Source of the DNA: a virus
IMG/VR virus record: IMGVR_UViG_3300010160_000169
Span: 1 to 29,178 of that record
Direction: 5' to 3' (one strand)
DNA: 29,178 nucleotides
Both the position numbers and the translations under genes were made by a program. This document shows positions 5,252 to 14,032 of this stretch, piece by piece; position 1 is the first letter of the stretch; the number at the start of each line of letters is the position of its first letter. The notes below the pieces were generated by a model. It had not been told where the DNA came from. It ran no database searches and saw only the letters and a program-made list of their open reading frames with translations.

Positions 5252-7618
5252 ATGATAGTTTCAATATACAAAACAGTTAAGGATACATCAAATCCTTTTA
5301 ATAAGCCAGTGCAGGTTGCATTGGATAGGATAAAAAATGGAACTTCTAAAGAGTTAAATTTACAAATAAGAGCAACAGCATCAAAAGATGAGCAAAAGCC
5401 ATTAAAAGCATTATTAAGTGGTGTTTGTTTTAATGGAACTTTTATAAAACGATCAATAAAAGGATTAGATAAAAAATCGGGGTTAATAGTATTAGATTTT
5501 GATGAATTTGAAAATGAGCAAAAAGCAATTGATTTTAAAGAAAGTTTAAAAGAAGATGCTTATATATTTGCTGCCTGGATAAGTCCAAGCGGAAAAGGTG
5601 TAAAGGTATTGGTAAAGATTCCAACTGAAGGCGAACATAAACAATATTTTAATGCACTACAAAAGCACTTTAATAGTCCGAATTGGGATGTATCAGGTTC
5701 AAATATTGATAGATTTTGTTTTGAATCTTATGATCCTGATTTGTTTCAAAATAATGATTCATTAGTTTGGGAGTTTATAGAATTACCTGAATATAATGAA
5801 ATTGAAACTAATGAAGTAAGTATTCCAATTAAATCTGAAAGAATAATTATTGAAAAATTACTAAAATGGTGGGAAAAGAAATATGGCTTAGTAAAAGGTA
5901 ATATTAATAATAACTTACACATTTTAGCTAAAGCATTCAATACTTTTGGAATACCAAAAAGCGAATGCGAACACGTTTTAAAATCAATGGTTAGTATAGA
6001 TAAGGACAAAGAAGTGCAACAATTAATAGATTCAGCATATAAGCACACATCTGAGTTTAATACTAAACAATTTAATGATAGAACAGCAAAACAAAAGATT
6101 GAAAAACAAGTTATTTCGGGTGCAAAAAATGCTGATATTGTAAAGCTTTATCCTAATTTTACACCAGTAGAAATTGAAAGTTGTATATTAACAATTAAGC
6201 AAAATAATATAAATGATAACTTTTGGGAATATGATGAAAAAGGTAAATGTATAGTTAGTCCACATAAATATAAATTTTGGTTAGAGGATAACAATTTTTT
6301 TAAATACTTTCCTACTGATACTAATACTTATACATTTATAAGAAAACATCAAGGATTAATTGAGGAAACAAACGAAAAAAGAATAAAGGATTATGTTTTA
6401 ACATATTTACTTAAAAGAACTGATATAGGATTTGCGCCATATGATATGATGGTAAGCACAACTAAAAATTTTACATCTGAATATTTAAGTTGTTTAGAAA
6501 GTGCTAATATTAATTTAAAAGAAGATACTATTGACAGTTGTTTTATATATTTTCAAAACAAAGTATTAAGAATAACAAAAGATAATATTGAACAAATTGA
6601 TTATTTGAATATTAAGGATTACGTTTGGAAAAAACAAGTTATAGCACGTGATTATGTTGAAACTGATCACCATAAGAGTGAATTCAGAAAGTTTATTTGG
6701 CTTATATCTGGTCAAGATGTAACAAGATATGATACACTAAAATCGGTTATAGGTTATTTATTACATTCATATAAAACAAGTGCAAATAATAGAGCTGTAA
6801 TATTTAATGATGAAATTATAAGTGATAATCCTAATGGTGGTAGTGGTAAAGGTTTGTTTTGTAATGCACTTGGTAAAATGAAAAAAGTTGCTTCTATTGA
6901 TGGTAAAACATTTGAATTTACTAAATCATTTCCTTATCAAACAGTTGGAACTGATACGCAATTATTGGTGTTTGATGATGTAAAAAAGAACTTTAGTTTT
7001 GAATCATTATTTAGTTTAATTACTGAAGGATTAACTTTAGAATATAAGGGCCAGGATGCAATTAAGCTTCCAATAAATAAAAGCCCAAAAATATTAATTA
7101 CAACTAATTACACAATAGGTGGAGTTGGTGGATCATTTGAGCGTAGGAAATTTGAAGTTGAATTAAGTGGATACTTTAATAGTAAATACACTCCATTGGA
7201 TGAATGGGATCATATGTTTTTTGATGATTGGAGCGAATTAGAATGGTCAAGGTTTGACAATTATATGATTCAATGCTGCCAGTTTTATTTAAAGAATGGA
7301 TTAGTTAAAAACAGTTTTGTAAATTTAGAACTTAAAAAATTAATTAATGAAACTAAAAAAGAGTTTATTGATTGGGCAAGTTTAGAAACATTACCATTAA
7401 ATACAAGACTACCAAAAGATGAAATTTATAATTTGTTGGTTCGTGATTATTCAGATTTCTCTAAATGGTTAAGAAAAAACACATTAACCAAATGGCTTAA
7501 AATATATGCTGATTACCATAATTATAAAGTTATAGAAGGAAAAACCAATAATGTATATTGGATTGAATTTACATTACCAACAGGAACATACGAAAATCCA
7601 ATAAAATTTGACATATGA
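5252..7618 (+). CDS. primase-helicase: VirE-N/BT4734-like primase domain plus SF3-type ATPase
   Basis: A 788-residue replication protein. The N-terminal domain (about 1-175) shows the BT4734/VirE-N pattern: LDFDEF at 81-86 with the paired aspartates of archaeo-eukaryotic primases, SPSGKGVKVLVKI at 111-123, and SGSNIDRFCFESYDPDLF near 148-165. A helical linker follows (WWEKKYGLVKGNINNNLHIL). The C-terminal part is a phage/plasmid-type helicase with Walker A GGSGKG at 529-534, Walker B LLVFDDV, and sensor-like KILITTNYTIGG. It probably primes and unwinds phage DNA at the origin just upstream. Its stop overlaps the next gene (ATGA). Confidence 0.88.
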   Translation: MIVSIYKTVKDTSNPFNKPVQVALDRIKNGTSKELNLQIRATASKDEQKPLKALLSGVCFNGTFIKRSIKGLDKKSGLIVLDFDEFENEQKAIDFKESLKEDAYIFAAWISPSGKGVKVLVKIPTEGEHKQYFNALQKHFNSPNWDVSGSNIDRFCFESYDPDLFQNNDSLVWEFIELPEYNEIETNEVSIPIKSERIIIEKLLKWWEKKYGLVKGNINNNLHILAKAFNTFGIPKSECEHVLKSMVSIDKDKEVQQLIDSAYKHTSEFNTKQFNDRTAKQKIEKQVISGAKNADIVKLYPNFTPVEIESCILTIKQNNINDNFWEYDEKGKCIVSPHKYKFWLEDNNFFKYFPTDTNTYTFIRKHQGLIEETNEKRIKDYVLTYLLKRTDIGFAPYDMMVSTTKNFTSEYLSCLESANINLKEDTIDSCFIYFQNKVLRITKDNIEQIDYLNIKDYVWKKQVIARDYVETDHHKSEFRKFIWLISGQDVTRYDTLKSVIGYLLHSYKTSANNRAVIFNDEIISDNPNGGSGKGLFCNALGKMKKVASIDGKTFEFTKSFPYQTVGTDTQLLVFDDVKKNFSFESLFSLITEGLTLEYKGQDAIKLPINKSPKILITTNYTIGGVGGSFERRKFEVELSGYFNSKYTPLDEWDHMFFDDWSELEWSRFDNYMIQCCQFYLKNGLVKNSFVNLELKKLINETKKEFIDWASLETLPLNTRLPKDEIYNLLVRDYSDFSKWLRKNTLTKWLKIYADYHNYKVIEGKTNNVYWIEFTLPTGTYENPIKFDI

Positions 7619-8832
7619 AAGTATTAAGAGATTACCAGTTGACAATAAGTAAAGATGCAAATAATATTTTAAAGCGTTTAGGCTTTGTTTATTTAGCACT
7701 TGAAGTAAGAGTAGGTAAAACAGCAATTGCATTAAATACAGCTCACATATATGGTGCAAAAAATGTTTTATTTGTAACTAAAAAGAAAGCAATAAAATCT
7801 ATTGAAAATGATTATATTGATTTTGGATTTAACTTTAATTTGACTGTTATAAATGCTGAAAGTTTACATAAAGTTACAGGTAATTTTGATTTAATAATAA
7901 GCGATGAACATCATAAATATGGAGCTTTTCCAAAACTATCAAAAGGAACAGTTTACTTTAAGAAAACTTTTGGACATTTGCCAATTATTGCATTAAGTGG
8001 CACAATGAATCCTGAATCATATAGCCAGGTATATCATCAATTTTGGATTAGTAATAATTCACCATTTAAGCAATATAAAAACTTTTATAATTGGGCCTTA
8101 TATTTTGTAAACATAGGCCAAAAGTATTTAGGTTATGCAGTTGTTAAAGATTACACTAATGCTAAACAAGATTTAATTCAGAAAGCAATACAGCCATATA
8201 TTATTACTTATACTCAAAAGCAAGCAGGATTCACATCTGAAGTAATTGAAAGAATATTGACTGTTGAAATGAATGAAAGCACTTATGATTTGGTTGCTAA
8301 ACTTAAAAAGGATAATGTAATTGAAGGTAAAACTGAAGTTATTATTGCTGATACTGGAGCTAAAATGATGAGTAAATTGCATCAAATGTATTCAGGTACA
8401 GTAAAGTTTGAAAGTGGGAACAGTATGGTATTAGATAAGTCTAAAGCTTTATTTATTAGTAATCATTTTGCAAACAATAAGATTGCAATATTTTATAAGT
8501 TTAAAGAGGAATTAAACGTAATTCAAAGTATTGGTAATATTACAACTGATCTGAATGAGTTTAATACTACTGACAAATCAATAGCTTTGCAAATAGTTAG
8601 TGGGCGTGAAGGAATAAATTTAAGTGCTGCAAAATATATTGTTTATTATAATATAGATTTTAGTGCGGTCAGTTATTGGCAATCACGTGACAGGCTAACA
8701 ACAATGGATCGGTTAAGTAATGAAGTGTTTTGGATATTTGCTAAAGGTGGAATTGAACACCATATTTATAAACAAGTTATGGCTAAAAAGAATTTTACAT
8801 TAAGTACATTTAATAAAACATATGTCAAGTAA
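7615..8832 (+). CDS. SF2 DNA helicase (SNF2-like phage helicase)
   Basis: A 405-residue ATPase. An upstream Gln (Gln8 in LRDYQLT) precedes motif I EVRVGKT (30-36), motif II DEHH (97-100), motif III LSGTM, motif V-like VSGREGINLSAA and motif VI YWQSRDRLTTMDR. The first glycine of Walker A is Arg (RVGKT rather than GxGKT), as seen in many compact phage SNF2-like helicases. It probably remodels or unwinds DNA during replication. It lies between the primase-helicase and a VRR-NUC nuclease, a frequent order in siphovirus replication modules, and overlaps the nuclease gene by 11 nt. Confidence 0.88.
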   Translation: MKVLRDYQLTISKDANNILKRLGFVYLALEVRVGKTAIALNTAHIYGAKNVLFVTKKKAIKSIENDYIDFGFNFNLTVINAESLHKVTGNFDLIISDEHHKYGAFPKLSKGTVYFKKTFGHLPIIALSGTMNPESYSQVYHQFWISNNSPFKQYKNFYNWALYFVNIGQKYLGYAVVKDYTNAKQDLIQKAIQPYIITYTQKQAGFTSEVIERILTVEMNESTYDLVAKLKKDNVIEGKTEVIIADTGAKMMSKLHQMYSGTVKFESGNSMVLDKSKALFISNHFANNKIAIFYKFKEELNVIQSIGNITTDLNEFNTTDKSIALQIVSGREGINLSAAKYIVYYNIDFSAVSYWQSRDRLTTMDRLSNEVFWIFAKGGIEHHIYKQVMAKKNFTLSTFNKTYVK

Positions 8833-9085
8833 ATTCCAATCACAAGTAATTAAGCAGTATGAAAGCAATGGATGGACAGTGCTAAACATTATTAAGTTAT
8901 CAGATAATGGCTATCCTGATTTATTATGTATGAAGTTGGGTGAAATAGATACGTGGATAGAATGTAAAGAAGGTGGTGATACACTTAAGCCATTGCAGAA
9001 ATTTAGAATAAGTCAATTAAATAAATTAGGTAAAAAAGCATTTTGCTTACATAAAGAAAAAGGATTAATATGTCCAGTTTATTAA
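8822..9085 (+). CDS. VRR-NUC domain nuclease
   Basis: An 87-residue stand-alone nuclease domain. GYPDLL (30-35), WIECKEGG (45-52) and LKPLQ (55-59) provide the VRR-NUC catalytic pattern of Asp33, Glu47-x-Lys49 and Gln59, a version of the PD-(D/E)XK fold. Phage VRR-NUC proteins of this size can act as structure-specific nucleases on branched DNA, so processing of replication or recombination intermediates before packaging is a reasonable role. Overlap with the helicase gene suggests the two are produced together. Confidence 0.88.
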   Translation: MSSKFQSQVIKQYESNGWTVLNIIKLSDNGYPDLLCMKLGEIDTWIECKEGGDTLKPLQKFRISQLNKLGKKAFCLHKEKGLICPVY

Positions 9086-9106
9086 CATAAAAACAAGACA
9101 AAACAA

Positions 9107-9388
9107 ATGAACATAAAAGAACAATTAGAACAAAGTCTTAGTGAAATGGGAGTTATGGCCTACATAATTGCTAAGCATCAGCAAGAATACTTAGATGGTA
9201 TTACAGGCCTTAAAAAATTAATGATACCAAGTGAAGTTGCAGTAATGCTAAGGCTAAGTAAGGCCAATCAAGACTTTATACGTAAAACCGACAAATCACT
9301 AAAGAAGGCTAATATTGATGTTAGTAAGATTGAGGAATTAGTAATGGATATGTTAGATAAAATAGAATTAGAACTTAAAAAAATATAA
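9107..9388 (+). CDS. small helical protein in replication module, unknown
   Basis: A 93-residue protein, predicted all-helical by eye, with no recognisable motif. It begins MNIKEQLEQSLSEMGVMAYI, has a central segment with GLKKLMIPSEVAVMLRLSKANQ, and ends in an acidic and lysine-rich helix (ELVMDMLDKIELELKKI). It lies between the VRR-NUC gene and the DnaA domain IV gene, 2 nt before the latter, so a function in replication or its control is likely from position alone. Confidence 0.65.
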   Translation: MNIKEQLEQSLSEMGVMAYIIAKHQQEYLDGITGLKKLMIPSEVAVMLRLSKANQDFIRKTDKSLKKANIDVSKIEELVMDMLDKIELELKKI

Positions 9389-9390
9389 TT

Positions 9391-9816
9391 ATGACAAAAC
9401 AAGAAATAATAGCCAGTATACTATTTAGAGCTGAGCAAGAAATAAGAGAATGCACCAACGAATCAGTTAGGTTATATTGTAAGAGCAAAGAAGTAAATAC
9501 TGATGCTGAAGTGGCTGAGTTTATAATTAAGCTATGTGCTGATGAATACAACATCACAGTTGATACATTGATTGCATCTACACGAATGCGGATACAATGT
9601 GAAGCACGCCAAATGAGTATGAAGCTTATTAAACAACATACAACATTAGGCCTAAAAGATATTGGATTGAACTATAATAGTAAAAACAGATTAGGTAAAG
9701 ATCACACTACAGTTATCAGTGCAATTAAAACTATTGATAACCTATTAAGCTATGATAAGACTGTAATTGATAAGTATCAAAGGCTGGTGAATAACATTAT
9801 GTTGATACGATGTTAA
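9391..9816 (+). CDS. stand-alone DnaA domain IV-like DNA-binding protein
   Basis: A 141-residue protein. Residues about 55-118 match the C-terminal DNA-binding domain of DnaA: ITVDTLIASTRMRIQCEARQ (basic helix), LKDIGLNYN, then GKDHTTV at 102-108, the DHxTV signature that contacts the DnaA box, followed by ISAIKTIDNLL. There is no AAA+ ATPase domain. The N-terminal 50 residues are helical and of unknown role. It could bind phage origin sites or host DnaA boxes and so steer or block host initiation. The family assignment is firm; the target is unknown. Confidence 0.82.
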   Translation: MTKQEIIASILFRAEQEIRECTNESVRLYCKSKEVNTDAEVAEFIIKLCADEYNITVDTLIASTRMRIQCEARQMSMKLIKQHTTLGLKDIGLNYNSKNRLGKDHTTVISAIKTIDNLLSYDKTVIDKYQRLVNNIMLIRC

Positions 9817-9850
9817 TTACCATATAATAAATAGCGTAACATTTGTAACT

Positions 9851-10069
9851 ATGATAGGTCAATCAATACAAGATACAAAAACTAAATACTATTATCATAT
9901 AGTAGAGTATAATGCTAACTATGTCAAAGCTAACTGTTATAACCAAAGAGCATTGAATAGTCAATTACAATTTAGTAGAAGCTACTTTAATGAGCTGATA
10001 ATGGATGGTGGTATAGTTGTAGTGGATAGAAGTAATATAATAGGTAACAAGTCTATATACTTAGGATAA
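9851..10069 (+). CDS. 72-residue protein before HNH gene, unknown function
   Basis: Encodes MIGQSIQDTKTKYYYHIVEY at the start and GGIVVVDRSNIIGNKSIYLG at the end; mixed alpha/beta with many Tyr and Asn. No family is recognised. Its stop overlaps the ATG of the HNH gene by one base (TAATG at 10067-10071). The position just before the packaging genes suggests expression with them. The 34 nt upstream hold only a partial promoter-like word (CATTTG). Confidence 0.6.
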   Translation: MIGQSIQDTKTKYYYHIVEYNANYVKANCYNQRALNSQLQFSRSYFNELIMDGGIVVVDRSNIIGNKSIYLG

Positions 10070-10377
10070 TGCCAACTAAGCCAAGTGCTAAGCCAGCACT
10101 ATACAACATAACCAAGAACATTAGCGGCCAATGGTCAGGTAATAACGATACGTTTTACCATTCAAATAGGTGGCGCACGTTACGTAAACAAGTTATTACA
10201 GCTAATCCATTGTGTGTTGAGTGTAGTAACAATGGCAGAGTAACACTGGCTAAGGTTGTAGATCACATACATTCAGTTCGTTTAGGTGGCGATAAGTGGG
10301 CCATTGATAACCTGCAGAGTTTATGTGAAAGCTGCCATAATACCAAGACAAGTAAAGAAAGTAAACAATATATATAA
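10069..10377 (+). CDS. HNH endonuclease of the packaging module
   Basis: A 102-residue protein with a zinc-supported HNH fold: Cys49-x-x-Cys52, the catalytic-side VDHIH at 64-68 (Asp65, His66, His68), Asn81 in AIDNLQSLC, and Cys86-x-x-Cys89-His90. In HK97-like siphoviruses an HNH protein encoded directly before the terminase genes assists the large subunit in cutting cos DNA. The size and the position, 119 nt before the small terminase gene, match that arrangement. Confidence 0.88.
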   Translation: MPTKPSAKPALYNITKNISGQWSGNNDTFYHSNRWRTLRKQVITANPLCVECSNNGRVTLAKVVDHIHSVRLGGDKWAIDNLQSLCESCHNTKTSKESKQYI

Positions 10378-10496
10378 GTGCCTGAGTATGAGGGTAGGGG
10401 GTTGTAAGTTATTGAGCATCAAGGCTATTAACCGCTAGTTCAACCTTTATATACATTTAACGTAATTTGGGGAGTGTCATTGATTAATAAACAGTT
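10378..10496 (+). other. HNH-terS intergenic region, candidate cos/packaging site
   Basis: This 119-bp gap carries the G-rich run GAGGGTAGGGGG (10390-10400), unusual in this AT-rich genome, followed by a short possible stem (GGTTG 10400-10404 with CAACC 10441-10445). HNH nuclease and terminase genes flank it, which is where cos sites of HNH-dependent siphoviruses are usually found. I see no gene here. The cos assignment is positional inference; no staggered-nick symmetry is obvious. Confidence 0.35.
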
Positions 10497-10874
10497 ATGA
10501 AAGATAAAATTGAAGTGCCAAACATTTTGATAAACAATAAGTTTGGAAAAGAAGAATTTTTAAAACTTTACGATGAAGTTTTAGGTAATGGAAAAGTTGA
10601 AGCAAAAGAATTATTTGCGTTTGTAACTTATTGCGCAGAGTATGGAAATTATACGCAATTTGAATTAGACATTCAAAAATATGGCGCTACAATAATTGCT
10701 GGTAATGGAACTGAAATACCAAATCCAAAACACGCAATGAAGCAAAGCAGTTTTAATGCAATGATGAAAGCAGCAATGCAAATTGGATTAACTCCAAAAA
10801 GTAGAATCAAATCTACAACTAAAGCAAAAATGAGTAAACTTGATTCAATAAGAGAATTTGCAAAGAATGGCTAA
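10497..10874 (+). CDS. terS: terminase small subunit (P27-like)
   Basis: A 125-residue protein predicted to recognise the packaging site and load DNA on the large subunit. The C-terminal NPKHAMKQSSFNAMMKAAMQ followed by IGLTPKSRIK matches the P27-type small terminase signature (helices followed by LGLTPxSR). The N-terminal half contains an acidic helical part (FLKLYDEVLGNGKVEAKELF). It overlaps the large-subunit gene by 8 nt, so both should be made together. Confidence 0.82.
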   Translation: MKDKIEVPNILINNKFGKEEFLKLYDEVLGNGKVEAKELFAFVTYCAEYGNYTQFELDIQKYGATIIAGNGTEIPNPKHAMKQSSFNAMMKAAMQIGLTPKSRIKSTTKAKMSKLDSIREFAKNG

Positions 10875-12510
10875 ATTAGAATCTGAACTTTTAAGATATT
10901 GCGAAACTGAGCAATGTGAATTAATACATAAATCACAGCAAAGGTTTCTTTATGACTTAAAAAGAACGGATATTTATTTAGATTACGAAAAAGCTAATTT
11001 TGCAATTGGATTTATTGAAAGTTTAAACCACGTGGATGGATCGCCATTTAAATTAGAGTTATGGCAGAAGTTTTTATTAGCTAATCTATTTGGTTGGTAT
11101 TATATTAATGGAATAAGAAGATTTAAAACAAGTTACATTGAAGTACCACGAAAGAATGGAAAAACTGCACTAGCCGCTGCCATTGCTTTATATGGTTTAA
11201 TTGCGGATACTCACGATGATGGGCAAATTTATACCTGCGCAACTACACGTGATCAAGCCACGATTTGTTATAAGGCTGCAAAGCAAATGATAAAACAAAC
11301 TGATTGGCTTAATGAATTAGTTAGAGTAATGCAGTATGAATTGATTAATATTGAAAAAGGTTTTGATACTGGTATTATGAAAGCTTTATCAAGCGATTCA
11401 AATACATTGGATGGTTTAAAGCCATACATTGCTGTAGTTGATGAATATCACGCTCACAAAACTGATGAAGTTTACAATGTAGTTAAGTCAGGAATGGGTG
11501 CAACAAAGAATCCATTACTTTTTACAATTACTACTGCAGGATTCTTAAAAGATGGGCCTTGTTTTAAAGAGCGTAAATATTGTATTGAAGTATTAAGCAA
11601 GAAACTTAAGGATGATACTTTATTTGCAATGATATTTACCATTGATGAAAATGATGATTGGCAAGATCAAAACGCTTGGCAAAAAGCTAATCCAAATTTA
11701 AATATATCGGTTAATCTTGATTTCTTAAAAGCAGAACTGACTGCAGCAAAGAATGATGGTAGTAAGGAAATAAACTTTAAAACAAAATATCTTAATGTTT
11801 GGACTGATACTGCAACAACTTGGATACCTGATGAGAAATGGATTAATAGCGGTCAATCATTTGATGAATCTATTTTAGAAGGTAGAGAATGTTTTGGTGG
11901 AATGGATTTAAGTAAAAGCCAAGATTTTAGTAGTTTAGTTTTAAACTTCCCACCATTACCAGGCGAAACCGATTTTAAACAATTGTATTTCTTTTGGATT
12001 CCAAATGATGTAGCTAAGGAGCGCCACAAAAGAAACTATCATAATTATGTTAATTGGAATAAGATTGGATTAATTAAGTTTACTGAAGGAAATGTAATAG
12101 ACCACCAAATAATAAGAAATGATATTAATAATCTTGCAAGTAAATACAAGATTCAGTTTATTAATTATGATGCTATTTTTGCAACTACACTTGTAACTGA
12201 ATTAACTGAAGATGGAATTAGCTTACATCCATTTAGGCAAGGGTTTATGTCAATGGCTGCACCAACTGCTGAACTTGAAAGGTTAGTAATTAGCAAGGAA
12301 CTAAGCCATAACAATAACGAAGTAATAAGATGGATGGCAGGTAACGTATTAATATTGCGTGATGCTTCAGGTAATATGAAAGTTGATAAGAGTAAGCCTG
12401 AGAATAAGGTGGATGGAATTGTATCAAATATTATGGCCATTGCTGCTTATATGCAACATATGAAAGAGAATCCAAAAGAACAAGAATATTTTTTTATTAA
12501 TGTACGATAA
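10867..12510 (+). CDS. terL: terminase large subunit (HK97-like)
   Basis: A 547-residue packaging motor. The ATPase domain has Walker A EVPRKNGKT (92-100) and Walker B YIAVVDE (187-193); the coupling segment LFTITTAG follows. The nuclease domain begins around FGGMDLSKSQDFSS, with the metal-binding Asp of GGMDL, and continues with FINYDAIFAT and a late Asp in KPENKVDGIVSN. The length is typical of the family. An in-frame TTG three codons upstream is possible, but ATG 10867 is preferred and gives an 8-nt overlap with terS. HK97-type terminases usually cut at cos. Confidence 0.93.
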   Translation: MAKLESELLRYCETEQCELIHKSQQRFLYDLKRTDIYLDYEKANFAIGFIESLNHVDGSPFKLELWQKFLLANLFGWYYINGIRRFKTSYIEVPRKNGKTALAAAIALYGLIADTHDDGQIYTCATTRDQATICYKAAKQMIKQTDWLNELVRVMQYELINIEKGFDTGIMKALSSDSNTLDGLKPYIAVVDEYHAHKTDEVYNVVKSGMGATKNPLLFTITTAGFLKDGPCFKERKYCIEVLSKKLKDDTLFAMIFTIDENDDWQDQNAWQKANPNLNISVNLDFLKAELTAAKNDGSKEINFKTKYLNVWTDTATTWIPDEKWINSGQSFDESILEGRECFGGMDLSKSQDFSSLVLNFPPLPGETDFKQLYFFWIPNDVAKERHKRNYHNYVNWNKIGLIKFTEGNVIDHQIIRNDINNLASKYKIQFINYDAIFATTLVTELTEDGISLHPFRQGFMSMAAPTAELERLVISKELSHNNNEVIRWMAGNVLILRDASGNMKVDKSKPENKVDGIVSNIMAIAAYMQHMKENPKEQEYFFINVR

Positions 12511-12513
12511 ATT

Positions 12514-12687
12514 ATGACAATTACTGAGTATTTTCAACGCTATTACAATTTATTACCATTTCACACAAATGGCGAACAAGCTTACATTGCTTTAGAAGTA
12601 GAGTATTTTGATAAGTTTAAAAAGAATAGGTTTAAAACTTATAATAGCTTTAAAAGAAGTAAGAACTATTATTTTGGGCTATATTAA
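12514..12687 (+). CDS. 57-residue protein between terminase and portal, unknown
   Basis: Encodes MTITEYFQRYYNLLPFHTNG at the start, then EQAYIALEVEYFDKFKKNRF and a basic aromatic tail ending NYYFGLY. It is rich in Tyr, Phe and Lys. It begins 3 nt after the large terminase gene and is followed by the repeat-bearing gap before the portal. No family is recognised. The plain ATG start, a reading frame filling the gap and coding-like composition support it; it could be a small packaging or portal accessory. Confidence 0.55.
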   Translation: MTITEYFQRYYNLLPFHTNGEQAYIALEVEYFDKFKKNRFKTYNSFKRSKNYYFGLY

Positions 12688-12689
12688 GT

Positions 12690-12709
12690 AGTTACAATAA
12701 GTTACAATA
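12690..12709. repeat. tandem 10-bp duplication AGTTACAATA x2
   Basis: Two perfect head-to-tail copies, 12690-12699 and 12700-12709, one helical turn apart, in the 46-bp gap before the portal gene. A promoter-like word TTTCTTTG (12718-12725; one mismatch to TAnnTTTG) lies just downstream. Together they could be a two-site activator region and late promoter for the head genes, which is an inference. Confidence 0.5.
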
Positions 12710-12733
12710 GCTTTATGTTTCTTTGTAAAATTA

Positions 12734-14032
12734 ATGGCTAATTTATTAACTCGTTTTTTACCGACAATATCATTTAGGGCTAAAGCTCCAAAATCATTAA
12801 TGCCTGCTAACCAGTTTAGCGGATTCCCTTTACAAAATTGGTTTAGTGGCTTTGCTAAAAGTGGCGAACAGGTATCTGAAAAAAATGCTAAGCAATTGGC
12901 TACTTACTATGCTTGTATAAGAAATATTGCTGAAGATATTAGTAAACTTCCTTATATTGTTGTAAAAACTGAAAAGAATGGCAATAAAACTAGAGTAAAT
13001 AACTTAAATGTTGCTAAAATACTACAAGTTAAGCCAAATAGTTATTCAACTCCTATTGGTTTAAAATATTCAATTATAAATGATGCTATTGCTAGAGGTA
13101 ATGGTTATGCTTTAATTGTTCGTGACAAAGCAGGATTAGCAACTGAAATGCATTACATAGATGGTAATTTTGTTTATCCTGAGTTTGATATTGATAGTAA
13201 AACAATGTTTTACCAAATCAATTATATTCCTTTAGGTTTAAGTGGTATTTATTCAAGCGAAGATATATTTCATTTAAAAGGGCCAGGTAATTCTATGGTT
13301 GGTAAATCAGTATTGGCTTATCAATTAGAAACTTTAGGTCACGCTTTAGCAATCCAAAATTATTCAAGTAAATATTTTAGCGGTGGCGCTTCAATGAGTG
13401 GTATTCTTACTTTTGAAGGTGTTAATGATGAAAAGAAACTAAGACAATACACTGAAATGTTTATGGCATCTTACACTGGTGGATCAATAGCTGCAATGCC
13501 AAGTGGTGTAAAGTTTGAAGCAATGGGTAATGATCCGCAAAAATCGCAGTTCGTAGAAACTGAAAATTATATGAGAGGTGAAATTGCTAGATGGTTTAGA
13601 ATGCCATTAAGTAAATTACAAGATTTATCTGATACAAATAATTCAGCATTAGAACAGGTTAATATAAACTATGTAACTGATTGTTTAATGCCTTGGATTG
13701 TAAGATTTGAACAAGAAGCTGATCAAAAACTTTATGCAATTTATGAACGTGATATTTATGATGGTTATATTGATACTGATATGCTTTTAAGAGGTGATTC
13801 AGCAGCAATGGAACGCAAAGTAAGGACAATGTTTACTAGTGGTGCAATAACTCCAAATGAAGTACGTAAAATGTACGCAATTAATACAATTGATGAAGAT
13901 TACGCAAATAGTAGCTATATGCCAAGCAATATGATGCCAGGCGAAACTGCTATTCCTTTTTGGACAGCACAAGCAGAAAAAAATAACCAATTAACCAATA
14001 GTCAGCCTGGAATGGGTGGCGCACAACAATAA
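12734..14032 (+). CDS. portal protein (HK97-like)
   Basis: A 432-residue protein expected to form the dodecameric ring at one capsid vertex, through which DNA is packaged and to which the tail binds. The pattern is typical: YYACIRNIAEDISKLPYIVV (about 55-75), NVAKILQVKPN with YSTPIGLKYSIINDAIARGN, YSSEDIFHLKG, then YFSGGASMSGILTF and the membrane-proximal FRMPLSKLQDLSDTNNSALE and QVNINYVTDCLMPW. The C-terminal 40 residues are low in complexity and rich in Met, Asn, Gly and Gln. Its stop overlaps the protease ATG by one base. Confidence 0.93.
   Translation: MANLLTRFLPTISFRAKAPKSLMPANQFSGFPLQNWFSGFAKSGEQVSEKNAKQLATYYACIRNIAEDISKLPYIVVKTEKNGNKTRVNNLNVAKILQVKPNSYSTPIGLKYSIINDAIARGNGYALIVRDKAGLATEMHYIDGNFVYPEFDIDSKTMFYQINYIPLGLSGIYSSEDIFHLKGPGNSMVGKSVLAYQLETLGHALAIQNYSSKYFSGGASMSGILTFEGVNDEKKLRQYTEMFMASYTGGSIAAMPSGVKFEAMGNDPQKSQFVETENYMRGEIARWFRMPLSKLQDLSDTNNSALEQVNINYVTDCLMPWIVRFEQEADQKLYAIYERDIYDGYIDTDMLLRGDSAAMERKVRTMFTSGAITPNEVRKMYAINTIDEDYANSSYMPSNMMPGETAIPFWTAQAEKNNQLTNSQPGMGGAQQ

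Noticed and set aside
9831-9841. TAACATTTG as a promoter before the 72-residue gene
   Set aside because: It has three instead of two bases between TA and TTTG and no clear -33 element, so it is not distinguishable from chance.
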